Source: an uncultured SAR116 cluster alpha proteobacterium
Lineage (GTDB): Bacteria; Pseudomonadota; Alphaproteobacteria; Puniceispirillales; GCA-002684695
Assembly (NCBI GenBank): GCA_902612965.1
Contig: CACMFN010000011.1
Location: 1-64,000, forward strand
Direction: 5' to 3'
DNA length: 64,000 bases
Shown: positions 24,743 through 33,589 of the stretch, one piece after another
How positions within the stretch are numbered: the stretch's first letter is position 1
Layout: each line of letters begins with the position of its first letter
Notes under the pieces: model-generated
What the model saw: only the letters and a program-made list of their open reading frames with translations
Database searches by the model: none
Told to the model about the DNA's origin: nothing
Position numbers and translations under genes: made by a program

Positions 24743-25627
24743 ATGAATAATTTGAGTTTAAGGTATAACTTTGCTTGTTTCTCAGCAATGTTCCTTTGGG
24801 CATTTGGTTTCCCAGCTGCAGAAGTTTTATTAGAGAGTTGGGGTTCAGTCACATTAATTTTCATAAGATTTTTTGTTACAATTCTTATTTTAATGCCTGT
24901 ATGGCTTTTTATTGAAGGAAAAAAAGTTTTTATAAAAGCGCCTATATATAAATCAATTATAATAGGTTTTATAGGATGGGGACTTGGAGCAAATTTCCTT
25001 CTTATTGGCCAAAAATTATCTGACCCAGTGACAACTGCAATTTGTGCTGCAATGATGCCGATTTTTGGAGCAATTGTTGAACTTATTTACGATAGACGCA
25101 AGATGTCATTTAATATTCTTATTGGTGTTTCACTTGCTTTAGTTGGTGGTTATTTAGCTACTGGAGTTCAATTTTCTGATGGTCAATTTGGCTTAGGAGC
25201 AATTATTTGTATAATGGCAGTTATTCTGTTTGCCTGGGGCACGCGTGCTTCTACAAAGGGTCTCAGCAATTTAACTTATCTTGGCCAATCTGCATTGACT
25301 ATGACAGGTGGGATGATTGCTTCATTAGTCTTTTATTTAATTTCACTTTTTTTTGGATTAGGTGAAACGCAAGTCGGAAATGCAGATTATTATCATATTG
25401 TCTTGTTATTTATTTTTGTTTTAGTTTCTCAAACTATTTCTCAAACTATTTGGATACTTGGGGCAGGTCAGTTAGGAGTATTATTAGCGTCTCTTCATTC
25501 TAACGGCTTGCCATTTTATGTTATGTTAATCATAGTATTTTTCTTTGGAGGTTCATGGAATTGGATACAAGCATTAGGCGCTTTTGTAGTTGGTTTAGGA
25601 GTAATTGTTGCTCAAAGAAGAAAATAA
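24743..25627 (+). CDS. EamA/DMT family transporter
   Basis: 294 residues, ten membrane helices in two EamA repeats. First-repeat signature MFLWAFGFPAAEVLLESWGSVTLIFIRFFVT near residues 17-47; the repeat end DPVTTAICAAMMPIFGAIVE follows. Distinct from the DMT proteins at 9901 and 20512. Substrate unknown. It stands between the serine hydrolase and the PhyH dioxygenase on the plus strand with 40-46 base spacers, so one transcript is possible. Confidence 0.88.
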   Translation: MNNLSLRYNFACFSAMFLWAFGFPAAEVLLESWGSVTLIFIRFFVTILILMPVWLFIEGKKVFIKAPIYKSIIIGFIGWGLGANFLLIGQKLSDPVTTAICAAMMPIFGAIVELIYDRRKMSFNILIGVSLALVGGYLATGVQFSDGQFGLGAIICIMAVILFAWGTRASTKGLSNLTYLGQSALTMTGGMIASLVFYLISLFFGLGETQVGNADYYHIVLLFIFVLVSQTISQTIWILGAGQLGVLLASLHSNGLPFYVMLIIVFFFGGSWNWIQALGAFVVGLGVIVAQRRK

Positions 25628-25673
25628 GGTTACTTTTCCAATTAGGTAATTCGCAACTGATACAACTATTTTA

Positions 25674-26492
25674 ATGATAGATGAAAAGCAAATAGATTTT
25701 TTTTCAAAAAAAGGTGCTATTTTTTTGAAAGGTTATTTTACAGATTGGATAGAAGTTCTTAAATCCGGTATTGAAAAATTAATTGATAATCCCAGCCCTA
25801 GAGAAAGATCATACACACCAAAAGACGGAACTGCTCCTTTTTTTCAAGATTTATGTAATTGGCAGAGAATTCCAGAATTTGAGAAATTTATTTTTAATTC
25901 TGATATTGGTGAAGTTGCATCCAAGCTAATGCAATCGAACGTATCAAGATTTTTTCATGACCATGTATTAGTAAAAGAGCCAGGTTCTTCGATTGTAACA
26001 CCTTGGCACCAAGATCAATCCTATTATTGCACTTCTGGAAAACAGACAATTAGTTTTTGGATACCATTGGATAATATTAGTTTGAATAATACTTTAAGTT
26101 GTATTTCTGGGTCACATAAATGGGGTAAATTGCATAAACCTAAGAGGTTTGACGGCACTGATCTATTTGAGAATGATAACTCTGAGGATGTTCCTGACAT
26201 TGATAATAATTTAGATCAATATGAAATTTTATCTTGGCCAATGGAGCCTGGAGATGCCATCGGTTTCAATTTTAAAACTTTGCATGGTGCACCTGCTAAC
26301 ACTGGCTCAAAATTTAGAAGAAGGGTTTTCTCAGCTAGGTGGGTTGGCGATGATGCAATCTTTGTTGACAGGAAGGGAAAAGGATCACCTCCATTCGATC
26401 ATATTACTTTAAAAGATGGTGACAAACTTATGGGAGATGATTTCCCTGTTGTTTATGAAAATTCAAAATATATTAAACAGAAAATAATTTAA
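25674..26492 (+). CDS. Phytanoyl-CoA dioxygenase (PhyH) family oxygenase
   Basis: 272 residues. Fe(II) facial triad visible: H112-x-D114 in TPWHQDQSYY and His204 in KTLHGAPANTG; downstream Arg around 215-217 would bind 2-oxoglutarate. PhyH relatives hydroxylate small molecules such as fatty acids, ectoine or methylated phosphonates; no partner here tells which. Its stop (TAA 26490-26492) overlaps the ATG of the next gene by one base, a TAATG junction, implying coupled translation. Confidence 0.9.
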   Translation: MIDEKQIDFFSKKGAIFLKGYFTDWIEVLKSGIEKLIDNPSPRERSYTPKDGTAPFFQDLCNWQRIPEFEKFIFNSDIGEVASKLMQSNVSRFFHDHVLVKEPGSSIVTPWHQDQSYYCTSGKQTISFWIPLDNISLNNTLSCISGSHKWGKLHKPKRFDGTDLFENDNSEDVPDIDNNLDQYEILSWPMEPGDAIGFNFKTLHGAPANTGSKFRRRVFSARWVGDDAIFVDRKGKGSPPFDHITLKDGDKLMGDDFPVVYENSKYIKQKII

Positions 26493-26791
26493 TGGGTAAG
26501 AATATGGAATTTAAAGACTGGTATGATAGGAGTTCGTCTTCAGAAAAAGGTGGTTTGGATAGGGATGGTTTTATCAGAACTGCAGATAGATTTGTAAATT
26601 TAGCTAACACTCTTAATAAAAGAACAATTGCGACAGACATTCAATATACAATGTTGTATGCTTCTGCTCGATACGCAGCCCATGTTGGAAAAAATGTAAT
26701 AGAAGTCGAAAATCAAGAGGACTTTATTAACCATCTTACAAATCAATATAGGGATATGTTGCGTGAAAATTTTGCTGATCCTGCAGTATAA
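26492..26791 (+). CDS. DUF3144-like small protein
   Basis: 99 residues. The core DGFIRTADRFVNLANTL, then MLYASARYAAHVGK and LTNQYRDMLRENFADP, fits the DUF3144 pattern (helix with ADxxIxLAN, ASARY/AARF, YxxMLxxN) as I remember it. Function unknown, cytoplasmic. Starts inside the stop codon of the PhyH gene and ends 17 bases before the cytochrome c gene, so it is probably in the same transcript as both. Confidence 0.7.
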   Translation: MGKNMEFKDWYDRSSSSEKGGLDRDGFIRTADRFVNLANTLNKRTIATDIQYTMLYASARYAAHVGKNVIEVENQEDFINHLTNQYRDMLRENFADPAV

Positions 26792-26808
26792 TTAATAGGT
26801 AAAAGTAA

Positions 26809-27204
26809 ATGAACTTATTATTAAAAATAATACTAATAAAAACATTAATTTTCCTCTCAATTGTATCAAAAGCTGATACTGCGCCAATGTCTGAGGCAGC
26901 ACTGAGAGGGCTAGAAATTGCACAAGAACATTGCAGTCGATGCCATGTAGTTGGCAATGAAAATAGGTATAGTAGTATAGAAACTACCCCATCTTTTTTT
27001 GGGTTAAGAGCAATGAAAGATTGGCGAATAAGATTTACTGAGTTTTACATAAGACCTCCTCATCCTGCTTTGGTAAATATTGTAGATGTCACTGAAAGGT
27101 CTAAAAAGTTACCAGCTTTTGTTTCTGAAATAAATTTAAAACTTGATCAAATCGATGATTTAATTAGTTATTTGGAACAATTAAAGAAAATTGATAAAAA
27201 ATAA
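26809..27204 (+). CDS. Periplasmic cytochrome c
   Basis: 131 residues with a signal peptide (ILIKTLIFLSIVSKADT) and one haem motif CSRCH (about 44-48). A mono-haem class I type but without an obvious distal Met strand; PAFVSEINLKLDQIDDLISYLEQL ends it as a C-terminal helix. Conserved ERSKKLPAF suggests a family seen near respiratory dehydrogenases. It opens the stretch leading into the formate dehydrogenase locus and could accept electrons downstream of it; that link is inferred from place only. Confidence 0.85.
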   Translation: MNLLLKIILIKTLIFLSIVSKADTAPMSEAALRGLEIAQEHCSRCHVVGNENRYSSIETTPSFFGLRAMKDWRIRFTEFYIRPPHPALVNIVDVTERSKKLPAFVSEINLKLDQIDDLISYLEQLKKIDKK

Positions 27205-27224
27205 ATTATAAGAGAGGAAAAAAC

Positions 27225-27434
27225 ATGTCTGACGAAGAATTCACTACCAGCATAAGAAAATTTTTAAAGCATTTGGGTGTTACTGGGCACCAATTAATTG
27301 AAGATGAACTAAGAAAAGCTGTTAAGGATGGGAAGATTGATACAGGATCAAAAGTTGAGGTTGATGCAGAGATAACTATAAAAAATTTGAATGTATCTCA
27401 TAAACTTAATGGAACATTAACAGCCCCAGATTAA
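27225..27434 (+). CDS. DUF6494 family small protein
   Basis: 69 residues, cytoplasmic: SDEEFTTSIRKFLKHLGV (helix), then GHQLIEDELRKAVKDGKI and a beta tail VDAEITIKNLNVSHKLNG. Length and layout match DUF6494, found in Alphaproteobacteria next to Mrp-like genes. GAGAGGAAA precedes the ATG. Two bases separate it from the mrp gene, so translation is coupled. Function unknown. Confidence 0.8.
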   Translation: MSDEEFTTSIRKFLKHLGVTGHQLIEDELRKAVKDGKIDTGSKVEVDAEITIKNLNVSHKLNGTLTAPD

Positions 27435-27435
27435 T

Positions 27436-28524
27436 ATGAACTCTTTGAGTGAAGCTGATATAGTCGATGTTCTGTCGAAAATAAATGATTTATCACGTGG
27501 TAAAGATATTTACAGTCTTGGAATTGTTACTAACATCCATATCAAAGATAATAACGTTCAAATTACTTTAGAGGTTGAGAGCCATCGAGCCAATGCATTT
27601 GAGGTCATTAGAAATAAAGTAGAGAAATCAGTAAGATCTTTACCGAATGTTTCAAACTGTATCGTTATACTTACAGCTCACTCTGAAAAAATTTCAAATA
27701 GTTCTAATAATAGTGATATTGCAGATGAAAGTTCAAAATCTAATCCAAAAAAAAGTATAGTTGTTGAAAGTAATGTTAAGAAATTTGTTGCAATAGCATC
27801 TGGTAAAGGAGGTGTAGGTAAATCAACGACTGCAGTTAACATTGCAGTTTCACTTGGGATAGAAGGATATAGAGTTGGCTTATTAGATGCTGATGTCTAT
27901 GGTCCATCACAGCCTAGAATGCTTGGTGTTTCTGGAAGGCCAAAAGCAATCCATGGTGATATGGTTTCACCTATTAAAAACCACGGTATTTCACTTATGT
28001 CCATGGGTTTATTAGTTCCTGATGAAACTGCGATGGTATGGCGTGGCCCTATGGTTCAGTCTGCTCTAACTCAAATGTTAAATAATGTTGTATGGGGTGA
28101 TTTAGATGTAATGGTTATTGATTTACCACCGGGTACAGGAGATATTCAGATTTCATTAGCTCAGCAAGTTAAATTATCTGGTGCTGTAATTGTATCTACT
28201 CCTCAAGACATCGCTTTGTTAGATGTAATAAAAGCAATGACAATGTTTGAAAAAGCAGGAGTAAAAGTTCTCGGAATGGTACAAAACATGTCTTTTTGGG
28301 AGTGTCCAGATTGTGGCAGGAAAGATCATATATTTGGTGAGGACGGTGTGTCATTGGAAGCATCAAAAAGAAAACTTGAATTATTAGGGCAAATACCTCT
28401 TAATACAAATATAAGGCAAGCTTCTGATTCAGGTTCGCCGGTTGTTATTTCATCACCTGGTTCAACTGAAGCAAAATGTTATCGTGATATAGGAAAAAAA
28501 CTTATTAAAGATTTGGAAATTTAA
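27436..28524 (+). CDS. mrp: Mrp/ApbC-type Fe-S cluster carrier ATPase
   Basis: 362 residues. N-terminal MIP18-like domain (1-100), then the P-loop ATPase: IASGKGGVGKSTTA (about 117-130, deviant Walker A with signature Lys), LDADVYGPSQPRM, VIDLPPGTGD, and ECPDCGRKDHIFG near 288, whose CxxC binds a bridging 4Fe-4S cluster in the dimer. It delivers clusters to apo-proteins. Position directly before the ligase-like, DUF6505 and DUF6352 genes suggests service to formate dehydrogenase and the polyferredoxin, an inference from context. Confidence 0.94.
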   Translation: MNSLSEADIVDVLSKINDLSRGKDIYSLGIVTNIHIKDNNVQITLEVESHRANAFEVIRNKVEKSVRSLPNVSNCIVILTAHSEKISNSSNNSDIADESSKSNPKKSIVVESNVKKFVAIASGKGGVGKSTTAVNIAVSLGIEGYRVGLLDADVYGPSQPRMLGVSGRPKAIHGDMVSPIKNHGISLMSMGLLVPDETAMVWRGPMVQSALTQMLNNVVWGDLDVMVIDLPPGTGDIQISLAQQVKLSGAVIVSTPQDIALLDVIKAMTMFEKAGVKVLGMVQNMSFWECPDCGRKDHIFGEDGVSLEASKRKLELLGQIPLNTNIRQASDSGSPVVISSPGSTEAKCYRDIGKKLIKDLEI

Positions 28525-28571
28525 TTTAAGTTTATTGATTAATTTAGGTAATTTAATTTAAAGAGAATTTT

Positions 28572-29339
28572 ATGTCAGAACATTTTGAATTTTACGAATT
28601 GGATCCACCAAAAGAGGGTGATCAACCTCAACTGCCACCTATGTTCAGTTCACAGGAGGTTTTAAATGGTCAAAGTGTATTTAATAAAGCAGTTACTGCA
28701 GCAAATTCAGGTGATGTTGGTACTGTTTTCTATTCCTGTGATGAGGGAATACTAAATGTTGCAATAACCCTTAATCCTGAAGTCATAAAATCTAAAGCAA
28801 TTCAAGTTCACTACTTAATGACATTAGGATTAAGTGATACTCTTGCTGCTTTAGTCCCCCCCGAAATTGAGATATCACATATTTGGCCTAATTTAATGTT
28901 TATGAACAGAGGTGTAATGGGTCAAGTATTGCTTTATACTTCGGGTGAAGAATTAAATGAAGTTCCCTCTTGGATAGTGACAGGTGTTCAAATTAGACGT
29001 GAAGTCGAATGCTTAAAATTTCATGAAACAATTGAAGCAACATCTTTTGAAGATGAAGGCGCTTCATTCTTATCAAATGTTCGAGTTATAGAAGCAATTA
29101 CAAGACATTTCTTTGTTTGGCTGAGTACTTGGCAAGAAAAGGGCTTTAAACCAGTTTACGATACATGGATGGAAAGAATAGTTCCAAAATTTACAGTAAA
29201 AGAAGTATCTAAACAATTCAAAGGCACTTGGATAGGGTTGGATGAAAATGGATTAGGACTTTTCAAAAACAATAAAGACCACTTTTCTCTATCTTTAAAT
29301 GATATTAATTTGAAAAATGAAATTTCCAAAAACAATTAG
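28572..29339 (+). CDS. Biotin/lipoate protein ligase-like protein
   Basis: 255 residues with the LplA/LipB/BirA-like fold: ALVPPEIEISHIWPNLMFMNRGVMGQVLLY (region 94-123) and PSWIVTGVQIRREV, where BirA-like enzymes have the KWPND and adenylation loops. The catalytic Lys of KWPND is replaced (HIWPN), and GxGxxRG is not seen, so ligase activity is doubtful. I know such proteins as constant companions of alphaproteobacterial FDH loci with DUF6505, DUF6352 and DUF3305/3306. Possibly a cofactor-binding chaperone. Overlaps DUF6505 by 23 bases. Confidence 0.8.
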   Translation: MSEHFEFYELDPPKEGDQPQLPPMFSSQEVLNGQSVFNKAVTAANSGDVGTVFYSCDEGILNVAITLNPEVIKSKAIQVHYLMTLGLSDTLAALVPPEIEISHIWPNLMFMNRGVMGQVLLYTSGEELNEVPSWIVTGVQIRREVECLKFHETIEATSFEDEGASFLSNVRVIEAITRHFFVWLSTWQEKGFKPVYDTWMERIVPKFTVKEVSKQFKGTWIGLDENGLGLFKNNKDHFSLSLNDINLKNEISKNN

Positions 29340-29799
29340 ATTTGATAATTCAGATTTAAATATTTTTGAAAATCCTTCTGAGGAAGGAGAATGGGCAATT
29401 TCAGGAGCATTTGAATTCTCAAATGATACTAAAGAAAATTTAAAGGGAAAAAGAAAACAAAGCTTTTCAAATGGTTTCCTTGGTTTAGATTCCTTTGGAA
29501 GATCAACTTTCGTTTCAATTTCAAGTATTGATGAACCTGAAAAAGTAATAATTGTAAAAAAATTAGCTGAATTATTTGTGCAAAGTTATGGAGCTCCTGA
29601 CATAATTAAAGCTTCAAGTGTTGCTGAAGAAGAGGTTAATTTCATGATAGACGTTTGCAGTGACCATGATTTAGGTTCATTATTGACTGTTTTTAGAACA
29701 TTGGAAAATGATGGCATTCATGAAAAATTCAGGCATATACCTAAAGGTGACGCCTGTTCAAACCAAAAAATTTGGACTACAGTCACAGATGAAAATTAA
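29317..29799 (+). CDS. DUF6505 family protein
   Basis: 160 residues, cytoplasmic. The start KFPKTIRFDNSDLNIFENPSEEGEWAISGAFEF (residues 2-34) and GKRKQSFSNGFLGLDSFGRSTFV are what I recall for DUF6505, always beside the ligase-like protein and DUF6352 in formate dehydrogenase loci. Charged ends and a middle helix (PEKVIIVKKLAELFVQSYGA). Enzymatic motifs are absent. Overlap with the previous gene and 21 bases to the next argue for one operon. Confidence 0.78.
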   Translation: MKFPKTIRFDNSDLNIFENPSEEGEWAISGAFEFSNDTKENLKGKRKQSFSNGFLGLDSFGRSTFVSISSIDEPEKVIIVKKLAELFVQSYGAPDIIKASSVAEEEVNFMIDVCSDHDLGSLLTVFRTLENDGIHEKFRHIPKGDACSNQKIWTTVTDEN

Positions 29800-29820
29800 T
29801 TAATAAAAAAAAATTGTATA

Positions 29821-30819
29821 ATGGTTTTACTTGGTCAAGATTTTTGGAAATCCTCAGGGTGGCATCTTTTAGATAAAAATGACGAAGGTTATCTTAATGT
29901 AACTGAAGATTTTATTGCTGCTTATTTTGAGAGGCCTGAACTCGTACCAATTGAAGAATCTTGTAGTAATGAGAGAGACCTTCATAAAAAACTGACTTTA
30001 AACCCTACTATGAAAGTAGAGAATAAAGATCTTGAAAAATTTAAGGATAAAGACTCAGCGTTTAATTATCAAATGGTCTTAAACTTTAGAGATTTTATAT
30101 TGCAACAATTGACGCTTGAAACTGCTCTTGTAAATATTTCAAAGGGTGAAAAAATAAATTTTCCACCTCTTTTTGTTAGTCAAATTGTACATGTAATTGT
30201 CAGATCAATTGTAGATGGCTGGGTTGACCCAATACACTTAAGGGCCTCAGAAATACTTTTTAGGGAACAAAGCGTAACCTTAGATAATGGGCGAATTATG
30301 GTCGCAGACCGTTCTACTGTTCAATTTCAAACACAACAAAGTTCTCTAAATACTGAAAAAAATCCATCAAATATGACACAAATTGATATTCTTACTGAGG
30401 ATAGCGGCAATGAGTATTGGGGAAGATCAGATAATTTTGATACAGCAATTGATATTGCTTTTGGTCAACCAGGACTAGATGGTTTGTGCAGAGTATATGA
30501 AGCATGGATAGCACATTTTTTAAAATTTTCTTGTCAGATCAGACCGATGTCAAAAATTGAGGATGATAAATGGAAGTGGCATATTGGATTGGATGTTTCA
30601 TCAAACTCAATATTAAACGATTTATACAATGGTAAAGAAGTTTCTGAACAGCAACTTAAGCAAATTCTAGCTTTGTTTTCTTTAAATCCTGATAATAAAA
30701 ATATTTTCAAAGAAGATATGAGGGGGTATCCAGTTTATCTTGGTTTATCAATGAATGAATTCGGAGTTATAAGTTGTAAACCTCAAAATTTACTGGTTAA
30801 TTTGCCTATTCTAAATTAG
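29821..30819 (+). CDS. DUF6352 family protein
   Basis: 332 residues, cytoplasmic. Begins LGQDFWKSSGWHLLDKNDEGYLNVTEDFIAAYFERPELVPI (residues 4-44), matching DUF6352 as I remember it, and has a mixed alpha/beta body with WVDPIHLRASEILFREQ near 136. The C-terminal region YWGRSDNFDTAIDIAFGQPGLDG (about 200-222) is strongly patterned. Function unknown; membership in the FDH assembly locus is the only clue. Its stop shares two bases with the stop of the convergent polyferredoxin gene. Confidence 0.78.
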   Translation: MVLLGQDFWKSSGWHLLDKNDEGYLNVTEDFIAAYFERPELVPIEESCSNERDLHKKLTLNPTMKVENKDLEKFKDKDSAFNYQMVLNFRDFILQQLTLETALVNISKGEKINFPPLFVSQIVHVIVRSIVDGWVDPIHLRASEILFREQSVTLDNGRIMVADRSTVQFQTQQSSLNTEKNPSNMTQIDILTEDSGNEYWGRSDNFDTAIDIAFGQPGLDGLCRVYEAWIAHFLKFSCQIRPMSKIEDDKWKWHIGLDVSSNSILNDLYNGKEVSEQQLKQILALFSLNPDNKNIFKEDMRGYPVYLGLSMNEFGVISCKPQNLLVNLPILN

Positions 30820-32828
30820 TTATAATCATCTGTTGTCCTTGGTTTAGGTCTTTCGCCTACATCCATAATTTTATCATCTTGTTTAAATTGTTCTTCAACT
30901 CTACAATCTTCGCACATTAAAATTAGATCAATTCTTTTCTCATCAACAAACATTGAATGATTTGATAATCGTTTTTGAATAGACTCAATAGATTTCTGTG
31001 TCCCAAAAATCTTTCCGCAAACTTTACATGGAAATGGTTTGTCCTCAACTTTTAACTCACTTGACATTGAACTATCGGCTAGATTGATTTGGGGCTTAAG
31101 TGAAATCACTTTTTCAGGACAGGTTTTAACGCATATACCACACTGAATGCATGCGTCTTCTCTGAAAAGTAGTTGAGGTGTTTCAGGATTGTCCTGTAAA
31201 GCTCCCGCAGGACAAGCACTTACACAAGCCAAGCATAAAGTACAATTATTTTCATCAATGGTCACATTACCATAGGGTGACCCCTGTGGTAATTCTATCA
31301 CATCAGTTTTGAATTTATTCTCTTTAGATAGGCCTTTAAGGGCTGTACGAACAATGTTTTTATTTGTGCCAGTGGCAACATATTGTGTATGGTTAAACTT
31401 CTGGGGTTTTTCCAGTTTAAGAAGCTCATCGTTCAATTTTTCTGGATCATTTGTTTCTATAGCTTTGTAAAAAGCCTTTCCATTAGAAATTTCTCCAACC
31501 ATGGCATTGGCAAGGTTTATTTGATCATAAAGAGTTTCATTTTCTATATTTTTCTGAGGATTACAGAGTACCAAAACATTTGAAAATCCTACAGCTGTGG
31601 CTCCTACAAGTAAATCATGGCCTACTCTTCCAGTTGAATGAATTTCTATTGGAATTAGATCATGGGGGAGACCATCATATATTCTTGATAAATAAGAAAT
31701 AATTCCTGCCCCATGTGCGCTGTCATGAAACAATAATTTTGGCATTTGATTTTCAATTCTTAGGTAATTACTAGAGATTTTTTGCAATCTATTCAACAAA
31801 TGGCTTGATGAAGGCCATATCACATCAGCTGCCCCAGATGGGCATACTGCACCGCATAAACCGCATCCACCACAAACAGCAGTATTTATATCAACAGTAT
31901 CTCCATTGATTTGAATTGCATTGGCTGGACAAACTTCTAAGCATTTCGAACATCCAGTGATTTTATTTCGAGAATGCGCACATAAATTTTCATCAAAATT
32001 TACGTAAATTGGCTTCTCAAATTCACCAATTTTAGTTTGAGCATCAAGTATGAGCTTTTGAAGAGCTGTTTTGTCTTCAGGATTAACTTTATAGTAACCA
32101 TCCCTCTTTTCATGAGAGCTAATTAAAGGATCGCTGCCAGATAAATCAATAAAGATATCGCACTCAGATGATACGTCTTGGCTAACATCTCCAAAAATAA
32201 TTTCATCTTTACTTTGTGGAAGAGCTTCAGCAAAATTGTTAATTTTCACTTCAAAATTTCCAAAATACCCCTTTAAGCTTTTAACTTTACCAATTAATAT
32301 ATTAAAATTAGTATTTGTTGGTGGTATAATTGATATGTTTTTAGTAAGAAGTGCGCTAACACCCAAATATTCAGACAATGCTTCTGCAACTTCAATAACT
32401 CGTTCATTGTCTCCGTATATTAAGCACCTGCCAGCAGAATTAAATGATAGGCTCCTAGAAGTGTTTTTAGAATTCAACATTTCAACTGCATCTAAAATTT
32501 GGGAAGAGATTTTAGCAGATGCCTTTTTAGATGATTTTGACCATCCTGATGTTTCCCGAATATTAAAAAAATATGGTATTTCTTGATTATTCTCTTCTGC
32601 AATTTCAGTAAAAAGTTTTGTTTGTTGGGTGCAAGCAACTGCAATTTTTTTGTTATTTTCCGAAGAATTTATAAGCGCACTTTCAAATTCATTAATTTCA
32701 TTTGTGCACAATGAGTTAAAAATTTTTGGTTTGCTTTCTAAATTACAACCATCTCCAATCTTTTTTGGATCAAGTGGCATTGTTTCACCACAATTACATA
32801 TCAAGACTTCTGTTTCGTTGATTTCCAT
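30816..32828 (-). CDS. Large 4Fe-4S polyferredoxin-like protein of the formate dehydrogenase locus
   Basis: 670 residues. N-terminal Cys-rich start (ICNCGETMPL), central ferredoxin pair near 293-330 (CSKCLEVCP, CGGCGLCGAVCP), a middle domain, a second pair near 529-570 (CTLCLACVSACP, CIQCGICVKTCP), and a zinc-ribbon-like end (CKVCG ... CEDC, 601-641). At least four 4Fe-4S clusters are predicted. Cytoplasmic. Such proteins stand next to DUF3305 in many FDH loci, transcribed the opposite way. Likely an electron or sulfur carrier for enzyme maturation; unproven. Confidence 0.88.
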   Translation of the reverse strand: MEINETEVLICNCGETMPLDPKKIGDGCNLESKPKIFNSLCTNEINEFESALINSSENNKKIAVACTQQTKLFTEIAEENNQEIPYFFNIRETSGWSKSSKKASAKISSQILDAVEMLNSKNTSRSLSFNSAGRCLIYGDNERVIEVAEALSEYLGVSALLTKNISIIPPTNTNFNILIGKVKSLKGYFGNFEVKINNFAEALPQSKDEIIFGDVSQDVSSECDIFIDLSGSDPLISSHEKRDGYYKVNPEDKTALQKLILDAQTKIGEFEKPIYVNFDENLCAHSRNKITGCSKCLEVCPANAIQINGDTVDINTAVCGGCGLCGAVCPSGAADVIWPSSSHLLNRLQKISSNYLRIENQMPKLLFHDSAHGAGIISYLSRIYDGLPHDLIPIEIHSTGRVGHDLLVGATAVGFSNVLVLCNPQKNIENETLYDQINLANAMVGEISNGKAFYKAIETNDPEKLNDELLKLEKPQKFNHTQYVATGTNKNIVRTALKGLSKENKFKTDVIELPQGSPYGNVTIDENNCTLCLACVSACPAGALQDNPETPQLLFREDACIQCGICVKTCPEKVISLKPQINLADSSMSSELKVEDKPFPCKVCGKIFGTQKSIESIQKRLSNHSMFVDEKRIDLILMCEDCRVEEQFKQDDKIMDVGERPKPRTTDDYN

Positions 32829-32979
32829 AATTATACTAACTTACTGATTTTGTTTATTAAAAAATAAAATTTTAATTTTTTGCAAATTTATTGCATTATT
32901 CTAACATAGAAGAGGGGTACAAACTGTCAATGTTCAAATTAAATAATTAACGTTGAATTGATGGTAATTGGGAAAAGTG

Positions 32980-33576
32980 ATGTCAGAAATAAAACCTGAG
33001 TTTAAACATGTTTTAATGCCTGTTAGAGTAATTTTAAAACGTAGTGTCTCAAATAATAAATGGATTGACCACACGTGGTCTGTAGTTGATGTCCTTCCAG
33101 GAAGTGGAAATAATGACAGCACAATAAAGCCTATATTTGAAGATAAAAAAAATGATAAGTATGACTTATTTAAAGTTGAAACTGAAATTGATCTTCACAG
33201 AGCAGAAGCTGAAGCATATGTTGAGAATTTAGGTTCAACAGATCCAGCCATTTACGTTGTTTTAAGTCCTGATGCGCCTGATAGCGATCCTACTGATTAT
33301 GGCGTTACTCTTGATAGTGTTTGCCTATCTCCCTATAGAATTCAAGACTATGAAGATATTGGTGAAGATATAATTGAAAAATTTAAATTAGAAGGTGCTA
33401 TAGCAAATTTCTTAGAAGACTTTGTAAAAAATCACTTTAAGCCTGAAAAATTTATTAAAAGGAAAAGGGATCGAAAAGATAAAACAGATCTAGTTGTTGA
33501 AGGTAAGGGTGATCCAAGAATACGTCAAAAGTCTGATGTTTACAGAGCGCCAAAAAGAAATATTAAAAAAAATTGA
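32980..33576 (+). CDS. DUF3305 protein of the formate dehydrogenase locus
   Basis: 198 residues from the ATG at 32980 (TTG four codons earlier is less likely). Core: MPVRVILKRSVSNNKWIDHTWSVVDVLPG (about 13-41), VETEIDLHRAEAEAYVENLGSTDPAIYVVLS, and SVCLSPYRIQDYEDIGEDIIEKF, all as in DUF3305. The last 40 residues are basic. Together with DUF3306, TorD and FdhA this order is conserved in Alphaproteobacteria. It probably helps mature or load FdhA. The divergent polyferredoxin shares the 150-base promoter region. Confidence 0.9.
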   Translation: MSEIKPEFKHVLMPVRVILKRSVSNNKWIDHTWSVVDVLPGSGNNDSTIKPIFEDKKNDKYDLFKVETEIDLHRAEAEAYVENLGSTDPAIYVVLSPDAPDSDPTDYGVTLDSVCLSPYRIQDYEDIGEDIIEKFKLEGAIANFLEDFVKNHFKPEKFIKRKRDRKDKTDLVVEGKGDPRIRQKSDVYRAPKRNIKKN

Positions 33577-33589
33577 GAACAATTAACAT

